Of a DNA stretch of 64,000 nt, positions 30,915 to 43,700 are shown piece by piece. Both the position numbers and the translations under genes were made by a program. Position 1 is the stretch's first letter, and every line of letters begins with the position of its first letter. The stretch lies in NCBI RefSeq assembly GCF_003573695.1, contig NC_039362.1:198006585-198070584 (forward strand). The letters run 5' to 3'. The stretch comes from Papaver somniferum. Its lineage: Eukaryota > Streptophyta > Magnoliopsida > Ranunculales > Papaveraceae. Below the pieces are notes generated by a model. The model ran no database searches. It was not told where the DNA came from and was given only the letters and a program-made list of their open reading frames with translations.

Positions 30915-32971
30915 TCATTTGCGTTGGATTTTATCAATCTCTGCGAGCACTTCACTTTCATCCTTACTCCCACCATGTTTGCATCGGATTTCATCAATCT
31001 CTGAGAGCACTTTCCTCCTTAGTTCCATGTAGTGCTCGAAGCGAGGAGTTTTCAATTTGGACAATGTAACATAACTCTTCACTAGGATCTGTAATTAGAA
31101 TAAAATAAATAAATAGTGAATTCAGAGCATATAACAAAACAATTCGCATCCATTCTAGAAACTTTGAATTTATACCTTTATAGGAAAAGCTGACTCCAGC
31201 CCAACAAAGTTATACTTAGAATTGCATTTCAATTCATCATGAGCATTTATAATATCTTTTATCTCCTCCTCCATCTTCTCAAAAATTGTCCTTGCACTCT
31301 ACTACTGTTAAATCCTCCACATTTTCTCGTTCTCCTCCTCATTGAATAAGGTCTGATTGACAACGTCAGAGCTACTGATTTTAAGATTCTTCAATAAACC
31401 ATGTTCACATAGTACAGTCATTTCCAGTAATCCGTCATGATCACGAACCACATGCTGAACAACCCCGACAATCTCCTTTCCAGTGTGCTCGGACAATAAC
31501 TGGTCATGCTTAACATTGAATTTGGATGTACTTGTATAGGGTGAAACCAATTTAGTCAGAGATGAAAACACCTACAGTAGAAAATCATTAGCATTAGCAT
31601 ACAGTAGAAAAAATATAAGAAAATTTGAAGGTAAAATGGCTGGTAATTCTGATGATATGTGGGTTCAAGAAAGAAATCTTCCACAAGGTAAAGGGCTTTG
31701 GAAGGGCATTCAGAAAAAGAAACACATTGTTGAGGAGATTGTTTCGACTGTCTTAAGAAGTGTGGATACTCAATTAGGTTCCGGTGGGATAAATGGATAG
31801 AGAACATCACTTTGAAGACTACCTTTCCAAGGTACTACAAGTTATCTACTCAATAACAAGCAAAACTGGGTGAGATATGGCTAATGGAGCATGAAATATC
31901 TTAATGAAAAAAATCCCAAATGAGGCTGAGATGACAGAGATAACTGAATTGTTCTCCTTCTTAGGCAGTCCTTTGTTGAATGATGGTGAAGATTATCCGG
32001 TTTGTGAACTCTCCACAGGATTCTCCACTAAAGCAAGAAGCAACTCAGAGCTCCAACAGTCTACCTCACAGATGTATTTGGGTGAAGCATGTACCACCAA
32101 AGGCTCAATTATTCTGTCATAATTCTGAGCTTCATGTTACTCCTACCACGAGACATGTCAGAGTAAGGGCATCCCAATCGGAGTGAATGGGATGACCGTT
32201 TCTTCTTTAAGAGGTTTATCTAAAAGATTTGCGATATAACTAGGCCATCATAAGTTTTCTGCTAAAATTTGGGACTATTTCCTGTAAGCTTACAATTTAA
32301 GAGAGGAGCAAAGCAGGGACGCCTTTTTCTCCGCAGCGACTAAAGGGGTCACCACTCAGTTAGTGGCCTATGCTCATCTTTGCAAATTGCTGGGTCATAT
32401 GGGTGAGTGCAATTTAGAGTAACGGCAAATTAAAATCAAAGAGCTGTAAGTGTTAGTTAAGAGTTCAATCGTCTTATGAGCAATGGAGAGCGAGTGGTTT
32501 AGAACTACCCCCTTTATTGGTCAACTCAGGCATATTGGGGGCAGTGTAGTGTAGCCTATTGTAACAGTACTAGTTTTCTTTTTTCCTTATCAAATTTTAA
32601 ACTCTCTACTGAAAAAAGAATAAAAGATTTGAAGGACTTACCCATTTAACAGCTGAGAAAATTGGCTCAAAAGCAGAAGAAACGGACAACTGCAACTCCT
32701 TCTCACTGGTCAATGTAGAGTTCTTTGGTGCATCCTTCTTCAATACAGAATTTGCATCCGCGTTATCCTTCTTACTGCAGGATGAAATGTGGAAGGGCTT
32801 GTTGTTGGTGGTCATGTTTATGTTGGGAGAATTAGTAATTTGGAAGGGTTTGTTGTTGGTGATCTTGTGTATGTTGGGAAAATTGGTGAAGTGAGTTTGG
32901 GGTTTCTTGATTATTCTATTAGGAGGATGAAAAGTTGGAGTGAACTTTAACATTGTTGTAGTCTGCTGCAT
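30915..32971 (-). pseudogene. Three-exon plastid-type gene, frameshifted copy (copy 2)
   Basis: Same structure as 888-2953: exon 1 32971-32642, exon 2 31571-31176, exon 3 31088-30915. Exon 2 has a 1-base and a 2-base deletion about 30 bases apart. The first produces a stop after M-W-R-I (31308), about 197 residues in. The second would restore frame but lies past the stop. Exon 3 by contrast looks ancestral: it continues KHGGSKDESEVLAEIDKIQRK, an evident internal repeat of VLSEIDEIRCKHGG. So each copy carries a different lesion. Sequencing error in either is possible. The telo-box pair is kept at 33018-33049. Confidence 0.6.
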
Positions 32972-33248
32972 GATCGATTGACAGTAAAAAAAAACCTTAA
33001 TTGAAGATTGATGACAAAAACCCTAATTAGAGAGAATGAATTAGGGTTTCTTTTACGAATGCAGAGAGAGCTCGTGGACTAATTTAGGGAGGGAGGATTT
33101 CTTTCGTTTATTTTGGGAACGAAAGGAATTTATTTCCTTTTGGTGTTTGTGCGTGGAATTTAAGTCAGAGTTGAACTAACGGAGACGGAACGAGAATAGC
33201 TTAAAAAGGCGTTTGATTTTGACCACCCGAAGTTGAAGAGCACACTTC

Positions 33249-36200
33249 TGCCACTCCCAAAGTAAAAATCAATCCTAAAAATCATAAGCAAATAATATGT
33301 TTCGAACAAAAAAGATTATTATGTTTTTGAACTCATATTGACATTGTGTTCTAGGACTATTTTATGTTTTTCGAATTAATTAAGTGGACGATGTTACAAT
33401 GACCGGGATTCTTCCGCGAGAGACACAAATAAGGGAGCTCCGGGGACCCACCATGAGAAAACAGGGATGACAGGTTTTTGTGTCTCTCACGGGAGAATCC
33501 CGGTAGATTCCTCCGGTAAACCTATCATTATTGTTAATTAAGCATAAAAATAAGTTTTAGGGGATTCTCCCGGTAAACCTATCATTATTGTTAATTAAGT
33601 CTAAAAGCAAGTTTTAAAATAGTGTCCAAAGTTCAAAACACCCTCTTAGGCAATCATGTGCCTGGGATTTTCTGTAGAAAATAAATTTAAAAGAGATTTG
33701 GATACATAAGTACTTTTCTAAAAATAGAAGTCAGAACCAAAAGTTGGAAGAGAAAACGTTTCGTTTCAGACAAAGTTAATTCTTTTATTTTTAGAAGTCA
33801 ATTCAGAAATTGTGTACCCAAACTAATTTCTGACGTTTTTACTTCCAAAAGTCGAAGAAAAAAACTTCTTGAATGGTATCTCAGGAAATTTTTAACGAGG
33901 AAAAGACCTTGAGCATGTTTGTTAGGGTCTAGGGAGAATGGACAATAAATTCCTGATTGTATTATCCAAAGAGTCTTTTTTCCTTAAGACATGAAACTCT
34001 TCATACGATAATGGACGCTTCTCTTAGGATACAAATAGTGTCCGCAATGTAAATATAACATATGAATATCACCAGTATCCCCAGTATCAATTGCAATTTC
34101 CGCAACGACAAACTCTTTGAACGAAACCCTCAAATTTTAAGTTTAATTTTCATAATGTTAATGTTTGTTGTGTCGAAGCTCATATTGCAAGCACTCGAGA
34201 ATATATTCTCAAAACAAATGGGGTATATTTGTATCAAAAAGTATCTATGGACTGCCACTCCAAAAGTAAAAATCAATCCCAAAAATCATAAGCAAATAAT
34301 TTTCTTCCAACAAAAAAGATTATTATGTTTTTCGAACTCATTCTGAGATTGTGTTCTCGGACTATTTTATGCTTTTCGAATTAATTAAGTCTTAAATAGT
34401 GTCCAGAGTTCCAAATACCCTCTTAGGCGATCATGTGCCTGGGTTTTCTATAAAAAATAGATTTAAGAGGGGTTTGGGTACATAAGTGTTTTTTTGAAAA
34501 TAGAAGTCAGAAACTGTTAGAGCATTGCTCGGTCGAACTCACATGTGTTTCTATCTCAAGCATGTTTGTCAATGTTAGTGATCAAAACTATAAGTCTTGA
34601 TTTCTAGCCTATTATAGCTAAGTCTTGGACTAGGATAGAAAGTGTAGTTGAGCTCAAGAATTCCATGGAAATTATCATACAAGACGAAGGACTACTCAAG
34701 GAACTAGTGGATCTTCATCGACTAAAAGGTATGTGGAGACTTGAACTTATCTATCACTCAAAAATCTATGTACACTATCTCCTATTTTGAGACAAAAGTC
34801 GTTTTGCTATATAGACTTTGATTATACACATTTCCTATTTCGAGCTGAGTTTAACTCGCCTATCTATTTCTCGAAATATATGTTGGTAAGATTTTTCTTT
34901 GGCCAAGTTCATCTTTACCTAGTGACGAAAGTCATGACACGTTTCAATCACTTTGAAAATTGCTTACTTTGACGAAATGTCCTCTAAGAATGTTTCAATG
35001 GTTGAAATGAGAGTTTAGATTAAATAACCAATGATGGATATAAGCATTGTATGGCAACACATATATGTATAAGTCCTTTTTCCTTGAACCGAAGTTTGCG
35101 AACTTTGTTGATCAAGAGAACCGGAACAAGAGTCGTGAACCCAGTCCGCGGACTGGCAGAAGTTCTCGACCCGAGAAAATCTGCTGAGTTTGAGAACTCC
35201 TTCCGAGAGCTTAAGTTCGCGAACTAAGTCTGCGAACTTAAGCTGGTTATATCTAAAGACGATTTTTTGTGAACTTATTTATATTAACTAAGGAATGCTA
35301 AATGCAAACCGTGGATATATAATTCATGAACCGATTCGAGTCGTTTTTGCTTCGATTGTGTCTTGTGTAGTTACATAAGATTTTCTTACAATTGGACAAC
35401 TCTCTAACTAGTTCATTTGAGCCATTTGAACTAGTTATGGTGAAGAAGAACATGATATGAAAGTGCTCATGTGGATAACCATTGGTTAACTATTGTTGAA
35501 CCAACAAATGTTCATGTTTGGGTACGGTTACATAAACCCAAAATAGTACATTTCATTTGTGTATAACAAGCTAAGTTTTCGATCTAACGGTTCAAAGATA
35601 TTAGCTTAAGTCTAATCAGGTTTTTATCTAACGGTGAATATTGAATGCTTTGTTAACAAGCTAACATTAATTGCAACCCCTGATTTGAAGACTATATAAG
35701 GGAGAACTCTAGCAACTGGGAAACCTAATCCCCACACCTTCTGTGTGATACTAGTTGTATTAGATAGAGTCGATTCTCCTTTTGTTTCTTCTTAAAAACC
35801 AGGTTAACGACTTAAATACTTCATTGGGATTGTGAAGCCAGACCGATACTACTTTCTCAAAGTTGTGTGATTTGATCTTGCATCTTCTATCGTTTTGAGT
35901 ACAATCGTAACGATTGGCTTGAGATCTTTATCTCCGATAGGCAAGATAAAAAAGTAGTCACAAACATCTTTGTCTCATCGTTTGTGATTCCACATTATCT
36001 TCTTTCGCCGCGTCGGTTAAGATTATTGTGAGGTGATTGATAATACTAGGCTGTTCTTCGGGAATATAAGTCCGGGTTGTCAATTGGTTCATGTTCACCT
36101 TGATTTATCAAAAGATGGAACAAAACTTGTGGGTTTATCTGTGGGAGACAGATCTATCTATTATGTAGACTTTTATGTATGATACAGATTTGTTTATTAA

Positions 36201-36832
36201 ATTCTTCGACTTTGGGTCGTAGAAACTCTTAATTGTGGGTGAGATCAGCTAAGGGAATCAAGTACGTAGTATCCTGCTGGGATCAGAGGCGTAGGAGCAT
36301 AACTATACCTTGGATCAGTGTGAGATTGATTGGGACTCTACTACAGTTCAGACCGAAGTTAGTTTTTAGTAGGCTAGTGTATGTAGTGGCTTAATACAGT
36401 GTGGTGTTCAATATGGACTAGGTCCCGGGGTTTTTCTGCATTTGCGGTTTCCTCGTTAACAAAATTTCTGGTGTCTTTATTATTTCTATTCCGCATTATA
36501 TTTTGTTATATAATTGAAATATCACAGGTTGTGCGTTGTATCGATCAATTATGAAATCCAACTTTGGTTGTTGATTGGAAATTGATTGATCATTGGATAT
36601 TGGTCTTTGGTACCATCCAAGTTTATTATCCTTGTATTTGATAAAGACTCGCAAATTCTTATTTGCTTGAGTAAAGATCAAATCAAGTGAGAGAGATATT
36701 AACTCCTCAATATACTTTTCTCTAGATTGAGTCTGACTGTCTAGTTGATTCTCTAGAAAGTATATTGGAGTTTTTCCATACAGATTGCTAAGCGAAATAT
36801 TGGGTGTGGTTGTTGTACCCCCGCTTTTTCAG
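33249..36832. repeat. Local repeat units A and B with LTR (copy 2)
   Basis: Unit A 33249-34252, unit B from 34253, split by the solo LTR 34515-36831 and continuing to about 37354. Same structure as copy 1 (3231-7352), including the hairpin block in A only. No gene is supported. Confidence 0.8.
34515..36831 (+). mobile_element. Solo LTR, family 1 (copy 2)
   Basis: A 2317-bp copy of 4496-6825 with TGTTAGAGC start and TTTTTCA end and the same GAAAC/GAACC flanks. It has lost a 13-base motif unit near 35138 relative to copy 1, flanked by GAAC repeats, consistent with slippage. TATA is at 35693-35699. Confidence 0.9.
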
Positions 36833-38019
36833 AACCCACAGTTGGAAGAGAAAACATTTCGCTTCAGAAAAAGTTAATTTTTTATTTTGGAAGTCAATTC
36901 AGAAATTGAGTACCCAAACTAACTTATGATATTTTTACTTCTAAAAATCGGAAAAAAAAAACTTCTTAAATGATATCTCAAGAGATTTTCAATGAGTAAA
37001 AGACCTTGAGCATGTTTGTTAGGCTCTAGGGAGAATGGATAATAAAATCCTGATTGTATTATCTGAGGAGTCTTTTCTCCTTAAGATGAAACTCATCATA
37101 CGATAATGGACGTTTCTCTTAGGATATAAATAGTATTCTCAATGTAAATGTAACACATGAATACCACAGGTATCCCCAGTATCAAATGCAATTTCCACAA
37201 CGATAAACTCTTTGAACGAAACCCTCAAATTTTAAGTTTAAGTTTAAGTATTGTTAATGCTTGTTGTGTCGAATCTCAGATTGCAAGCACTCAAGCATTT
37301 AGTTTCAAAAAAAGTGGGGGCATATTTGTATCAAAAAGTATCTATGGACCGCCAAAAAAACCCGTCTAAAAACCATCTCTCACATTTTCTCACATGGTAG
37401 GGACCAAAAGTTGCCCTGTTAATCTCCAAAGGGGATGGGACCCACCCTCATGTGAGAGGGCAGTTTTTACATTGTTTTTTACGGTAGTCTGTAGAGAACC
37501 ACTTTATTTGTATTCCTAAAAAAGCAGTCGTAAATAGATTTTAATTTATTATTGCTACAGGGGAGAACTAACAAACAAATCAAAAGTAAACCAGATATTG
37601 CTATCACCTTAGAGAAGAGAGTACACGAAGAAAACAAATTCCTATACCATATTCACCAGTTTGAAGTATGGACAGATAAAGAAAGTTTAGTTAAGGAATG
37701 AGCTCCTCATTTTGGATAAAAGCGTAGTCAATATAATCAAATTCTTCCAAGTCTTAGATTTTTATGAACTTATATTCAGGCTGCCAAGGGTATTATTTAT
37801 TGAATCCATTTAAGAAATTAATCACCATTAGAGCATCATTTTCTAATATAATCTTTCATAGACCAGTTTATGAAGTAAGGGAGAAACCAAAAATGACGTC
37901 AGCAACTTCAATTTCGACACGGTTTATAGCAGCTAAGGCCCTAAGGGGACGGAAGACACACCTTTGACGATATAGTTGCATTCATTTACAACTGCTGAAG
38001 TAGCAAATATATTATATTA
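36833..38019. other. Rest of unit B and intergenic DNA (copy 2)
   Basis: Copy of 6826-8017. Unit B ends near 37354. The remainder has the weak hairpin and no supported gene. A few one- and two-base differences from copy 1 change the small open frames, which argues against them being coding. Confidence 0.5.
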
Positions 38020-40760
38020 TTAGAGCACTGCTCGGTTGAACTCAACAAGCATTGGTATGTTAAATCTGGTTGTCATATTTTAGCTACAAAACTCGAGGTT
38101 GTTTTATTAAATTACTGAAGTCAACTTCGTTATTTTAGACTAGGAATTCTAGATATATTGAAACAAACTCATAAAAATATGAAAAACCTGAAGACGTATC
38201 GACAACAAAGAACTCGTCATCCTTCTGTTCGAGCTTAGTAATACTGAAAAGACGAGGGTACCCAAATACACCATATTCTTTTAATTTAACCACATATAAG
38301 TCCTCTACCGAATGTGATCGTCTATGGACAGAGTTGAGACAATACAGCGGATTCGGTTCACACTTCGTGTGATAGTCTATGGATACGAGATCGGGACAAT
38401 ACAACAACAAGGTCACGTGTGTGACTGACAATGGAGACAAGATCGAGACGGTACGACAACAAAGTGTGCACTTGATAATAGGTTCGGTAATAACCGAAAA
38501 TCTATAGGATCAATATCAAGTGTTACGGAATTAACGTACAAGTGAAATTTACTTTAATTACAACAAAATAGTTATAATGCGGAATAGTAAAGTAAATGGC
38601 ATATCAAGATTTTGTTAACGAGGAAACCGCAAATGCAGAAAACCCCGGGACCGAGTCCAGCTTTGAATACTCCATGAATTAATCCGTTATACAAAATTTA
38701 ATACCAACTTCGTATTTTTGAGACCAAGTAGACTACCCCTAGATACTTAGTTCCCTCAGTATCCCTGTGTCTTCGATTTCAAGAGTCACGCATGTGAATG
38801 GTAAGTCCTTTGAACCATATTCCAAACAGCAAAGGAAGAATTTGTTTGATAACCACTCTAATCAATCTTGCTAGAAGATTTTAATGAGTCATTGACAAAG
38901 GCTCTTATGTTTAATCTATTACACTCCCTTTTCTGGTTAGATCAATCTAAATATTGAATACCGAAATAATCAATTTCTAGATTCGCAATCAATCAATATA
39001 GATCTCAAAGAGAAACTATAAAGTGATGTTGATCTCGCACAACTAATCAATCAAGTTTATCAAAGATAAACCGATTTCATTTGGATCCCATACGATCAAG
39101 GTTTGTGCACTAAATCTACAAGATACGAAAACTAATAAGAATTCTTCTTCGTCTTCAAATCTTCCATTGCCTTCAAATACCTGCACAACAATACTTGAAT
39201 CCTCTTGTGATCAATCGCGCACAGAATGGGGTATGTTAACAATGGATTATCACAAGATGTCTTTAGATCGGAAGATGGTTTTAAAGATCCCGTCAATACT
39301 TTGATCTAGTTTGAGTGAATCTTATATCAGAGGAGAAGATTCTCAAGAATTAAAAATCTAGGTGCAATCAAAGTTACAACAAACTTTAGTCAACCAAATC
39401 AATAATCAAAAACTAATAACACTGCAAATATCTAGTTTCCCACCAATGGTACTCGAAAAGCTTCTAGATCCCACAGAAGTCTTTAAACGAGCGACCGTAA
39501 GAGATTTCACCTAATTAGGGTACTTTTCTCACGAATAGACGGCTCCACCAGAAACTACAAGAAATGAAGTTTTCCTGGCTCCTAGGATAGTTTGCAGGAA
39601 ATGCAAACTCAAGTATTTACAGACCAAGGTTGTTTGGACAACAAGGAAATTCTAAAACCGAAAATATTCTCATGATATGCATTAAAGTACCTAAATTCGG
39701 TTTTCATATTTCCAATAAATGTTATCCAACATTTCTGAAAACTCTCATAGAAAAACTTCTGTTATTAGTCTAGCACATTAACTAATAATATTTTCCATAG
39801 GATATGATTTAATTGCTGGTAATTAAAACATATATGATGAAAATCATAATTAAATGCTTTTCACTTTTTCGGACCAGGGATCACCTTGAGTATCAAGTAA
39901 TATCTTTGAACAATAAATGATAAGAGTTATGTACATGTTCAAATATGTCGACATCAGAAGTTTCTTGGAATACCCTAATTCTAAGCTTCACACAAAACTT
40001 ACAAAGATATGTGAATATTGGAAACTCGGTTTTGCTTGTTGGGATAGGTTTTACCAAACTCACAATGTAAGTTGTGATCGGTTATACCATGTTTCCCAAA
40101 CCAGCTTGTGACTGGTTACACCTTGCTTCCCAGAGGCAGCTTGTGATCGGTTACACCTTACTTGATGAGTTAGCTTGTGATCGGTTACACCTTGCTTCGC
40201 AAAGGTAGCTTGTGATCAGTTATAACTAACTTTCCAATTCATATTGTGACAGGTTATACCTTGGTTCCCAAAGTAACTTATGTCCGGTTAAAACTTCCAT
40301 TATAATATAGCTTGTGATCGGTTATACCTTGATTTAAAATGTAGCTCATGACCGATTACAACTATCTATATTATATAGGCTAAGACCAGTTATACCTCAA
40401 GTCTCAAAAGAGTTAAGATATGTTCTACCAAAGTCATCTTCCATTGGTCATCCAAAAGATATTCAAAGAATAGCAAGACCAATCATGATTTCCCTTTCGA
40501 TTATGAAAACAAGTTCATACATCTACTTCCTTAAACTCATGTAAAGATACATGTTTTTCTAGGATGAACTCACACATATATAATGCACTCATAATCAAAT
40601 AAATAGATTATCTCGATGTCATATTTACGAAGTTCCAAAAGATAAGCGTTTATACTTCGTAATATGTTTTTTCCTTGACACTTTGATCATACTATTAAGA
40701 CCAAGTCTCACCACTAGAGTATTATATACAATATATACAGCTTCACATGTTTATTGTTTG
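38020..40760. mobile_element. LTR-B family fragments (copy 2)
   Basis: Copy of 8018-10748, including the three-unit repeat (about 38316-38474) and the minisatellite (40071-40400). Mixed orientation as in copy 1, with element 1 nested at its right end. Confidence 0.6.
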
Positions 40761-43700
40761 TGAAAAAGCGGGGTACAACAACCACACCCAACAATTCGAT
40801 TAACTAGCAATCTTATGGACAAACTCCAATATACTTTCTAGAGAATCAACTAGACAGTCAGACTCAATCTAGATAAAAGTATATCAAAGAGTTTATATTT
40901 CAATCTCTCGATTTGATCTTACTCAAGCAAATAGAAATCTGCGAGTCTTTATCAAAGAGAGATAACTTGGATGGTACCAAAGACCAATGTCCAAGTATCA
41001 ATCAATTTAAATCAACAACCAAAAGGTCGGATATTCTAATTGATTGAACAACTCAGAACTTGTGATATTTCAATTATATAAACAAATATAATGCGGAAAA
41101 GAAATAACACAGACACCAGAATTTTGTTAACGAGGAAACCACAAATGCAGAAAAACCCCGGGACGTAGTCCAGATTGAACACACATTGTATTAAGCCGCT
41201 AACAGACACTAGCCTACTCCAAACTAACTTCGGTCTGGACTGTAGTTGAACCCCAAATCAATCTCATACTGATCCAAGGTACAGTTGTGCTCCTACGCCT
41301 CTGATCCCAGCAGAATGCTACGTACTTGATTCCCTTAGCTGATCTCACCCACAACTAAGAGTTGCTACGACCCAAAGTCGAAGACTTTAATAAACAAATC
41401 TGTATCACACAGAAAATCTACGGTAATAGATAAATTCGTCTCCCACGAATATACCTACGAGTTTTGTTCCGTCTTTTGATAAATCAAGATGAACAGGAAC
41501 CATTGATAACCCGGAATTATATTCCCGAAGAACAACCTAGTATTATTAATCACCTCACAATAATCGTAATCGACGCAGCGAAAAAGATATAGCGGAATCA
41601 CAAACGATGAGACGAAGTGTTTGTGTTACTTTTCTATCTTGCCTATCGGAGATATAGCGGAAGAAAACCCAAGGTTAAGGAGAATCGACTCTAGCTTACA
41701 AAACTAGTATCACACGTAAGTGTGGGGATTAGGTTTTCCCAGTTGCTAGAGTTCTCCCTAATATAGTCTTTCAAATCAGGGTTTGCAATCAATGTTAGCT
41801 TGGTAACAAAGCATTCAATATTCACCATTAGATGAAAACCTGATTAGATTCAAGCTAATATTTCTCAACCATTGGATCGAAACCTTAGCTTGTTACACAC
41901 AAATGAAATGTCCAATTTTGGGTTTATGTAACCGTTCCCAAACATTAACATTTGTTGGTTCAACAATAGTTAACCAAATGGTTAGCCATATGATCACTTT
42001 CATATCCACCATATTCTTCTTCACCATAACTAGTCCAAATGACTCAATGAACTAGTTAGCGAAAGCTTACCAACACATATTTCGAGAAATAGATAGGAGA
42101 GTTAAACTCGACTCGAAATTTTAAATGTTATAATGAAAGTCTATATATCAAAACAACTTTTGTCTTAAGAATAGGAAATAGAGTAAATAGACTTTTGAGT
42201 GACAGATAAGTTCAAGTCTCCACATACCTTTTAGTCGATGAAGTTCCACCAGTTCCTTGAATAGTCCTTCGTCTTGTATGATTGCCATGGAGTCTTGATC
42301 TCAACTACACTTTCTATCCTAGTCCGAGACGTTTAGCTATAATAGGCTAGAAATCAAGACTTATAGTTTTGATCACTAACATTGACAAACATGCTTGAGA
42401 TAGCAACACATGCGAGTTCGACCCGAGCAATGCTCTAACAATCCCCCTTTGTCAATTTTAGTGACAAAACTATTAATACATATGGAATACAAAAAATAAA
42501 TAAATTAACTTTTATAGCTCCTATTCCACATGCCTAATCTTCAACATTACGCGAAATCTTCGTCACTTCCAAGTACTCCAATGACCCCAAAGGTTGTAAG
42601 TTTAGCATCATCGTTGTTGAAAATCCGTAGCTATAACAACAAGAAAACAATAGTTCTCAATCATTGTTATACAGTGCATAGTATCATTACACAGCGTCAA
42701 AGTCCAATTGTATCACAACTTCAATAACAATACTATGGTGATATGTATCACTCCCCCTTAGTCAATACTCCATCTCACATGGAAACCACTCCCCCTTACA
42801 TAATGATCCGAAAACCATATGTATTTGTAGTGTGAACTACATATTAATTCTCCCCCTTTTTTTCAATAAAAATGGCAAAGGTACAAGAACGGGATCCTAA
42901 TGAAATTTCCGAAAGAGACATTTCATGACCAAAAGAAAGAAACATATCATCTTATTTAGATGCAATCATAAAGCCGAAGCTAAATGCATTCATCAAGGAG
43001 TTTAAAGATACAAGATAACCCCTATAATATTCCACAGCCGCACTCCCCACAAAGATTTGGCAATTAAGCGCAAGTTCAAAAGAACTCTTCCCCATAAAAT
43101 GTCATTCCCGAAAGAACAACAAGAGCGACCTTAATTTCGAAAAAAAAAAGGATTTCTTTGGAAAAACAAATCACATACAAGTATGAATTTGAATCCAAAA
43201 TACTCAATTAAATTAACCACAAGAGAACCCATGATTAATTTAATTGAAAATGCTCAACATAAGTGAACTTATGGAGACTCAAAAATATACAATTAGATTA
43301 ATCACAAGAGAACCCATAATTAATCTAATCGAAATACACAACCAAACTAATCACAAAAGTAATCAATTTAATTGGTCATGCTCATCATAAGAAAACTTAC
43401 GGAGCAACAACTAAATAACCAAACAAGATGATTAAATTTAATTGAATATGCTCGACATAAAGTACCTTACGGAACAACAACAAAGATAATCATAAAAATA
43501 ATCAACTTGGTTGTTTAGTGCTCAACATAAGACACATCACGGAGCAACACAGTAATACATAAAATATGGATCAGGGAAGATCAATTACTGCGGAATACAT
43601 AAGGATTCATTCTATTTTCCATCACCATTTGCACAATGACATACAATAGACATAATCCTTGAAACAAAAGATTTTAACCTATCTTCCATCAATAATTGAC

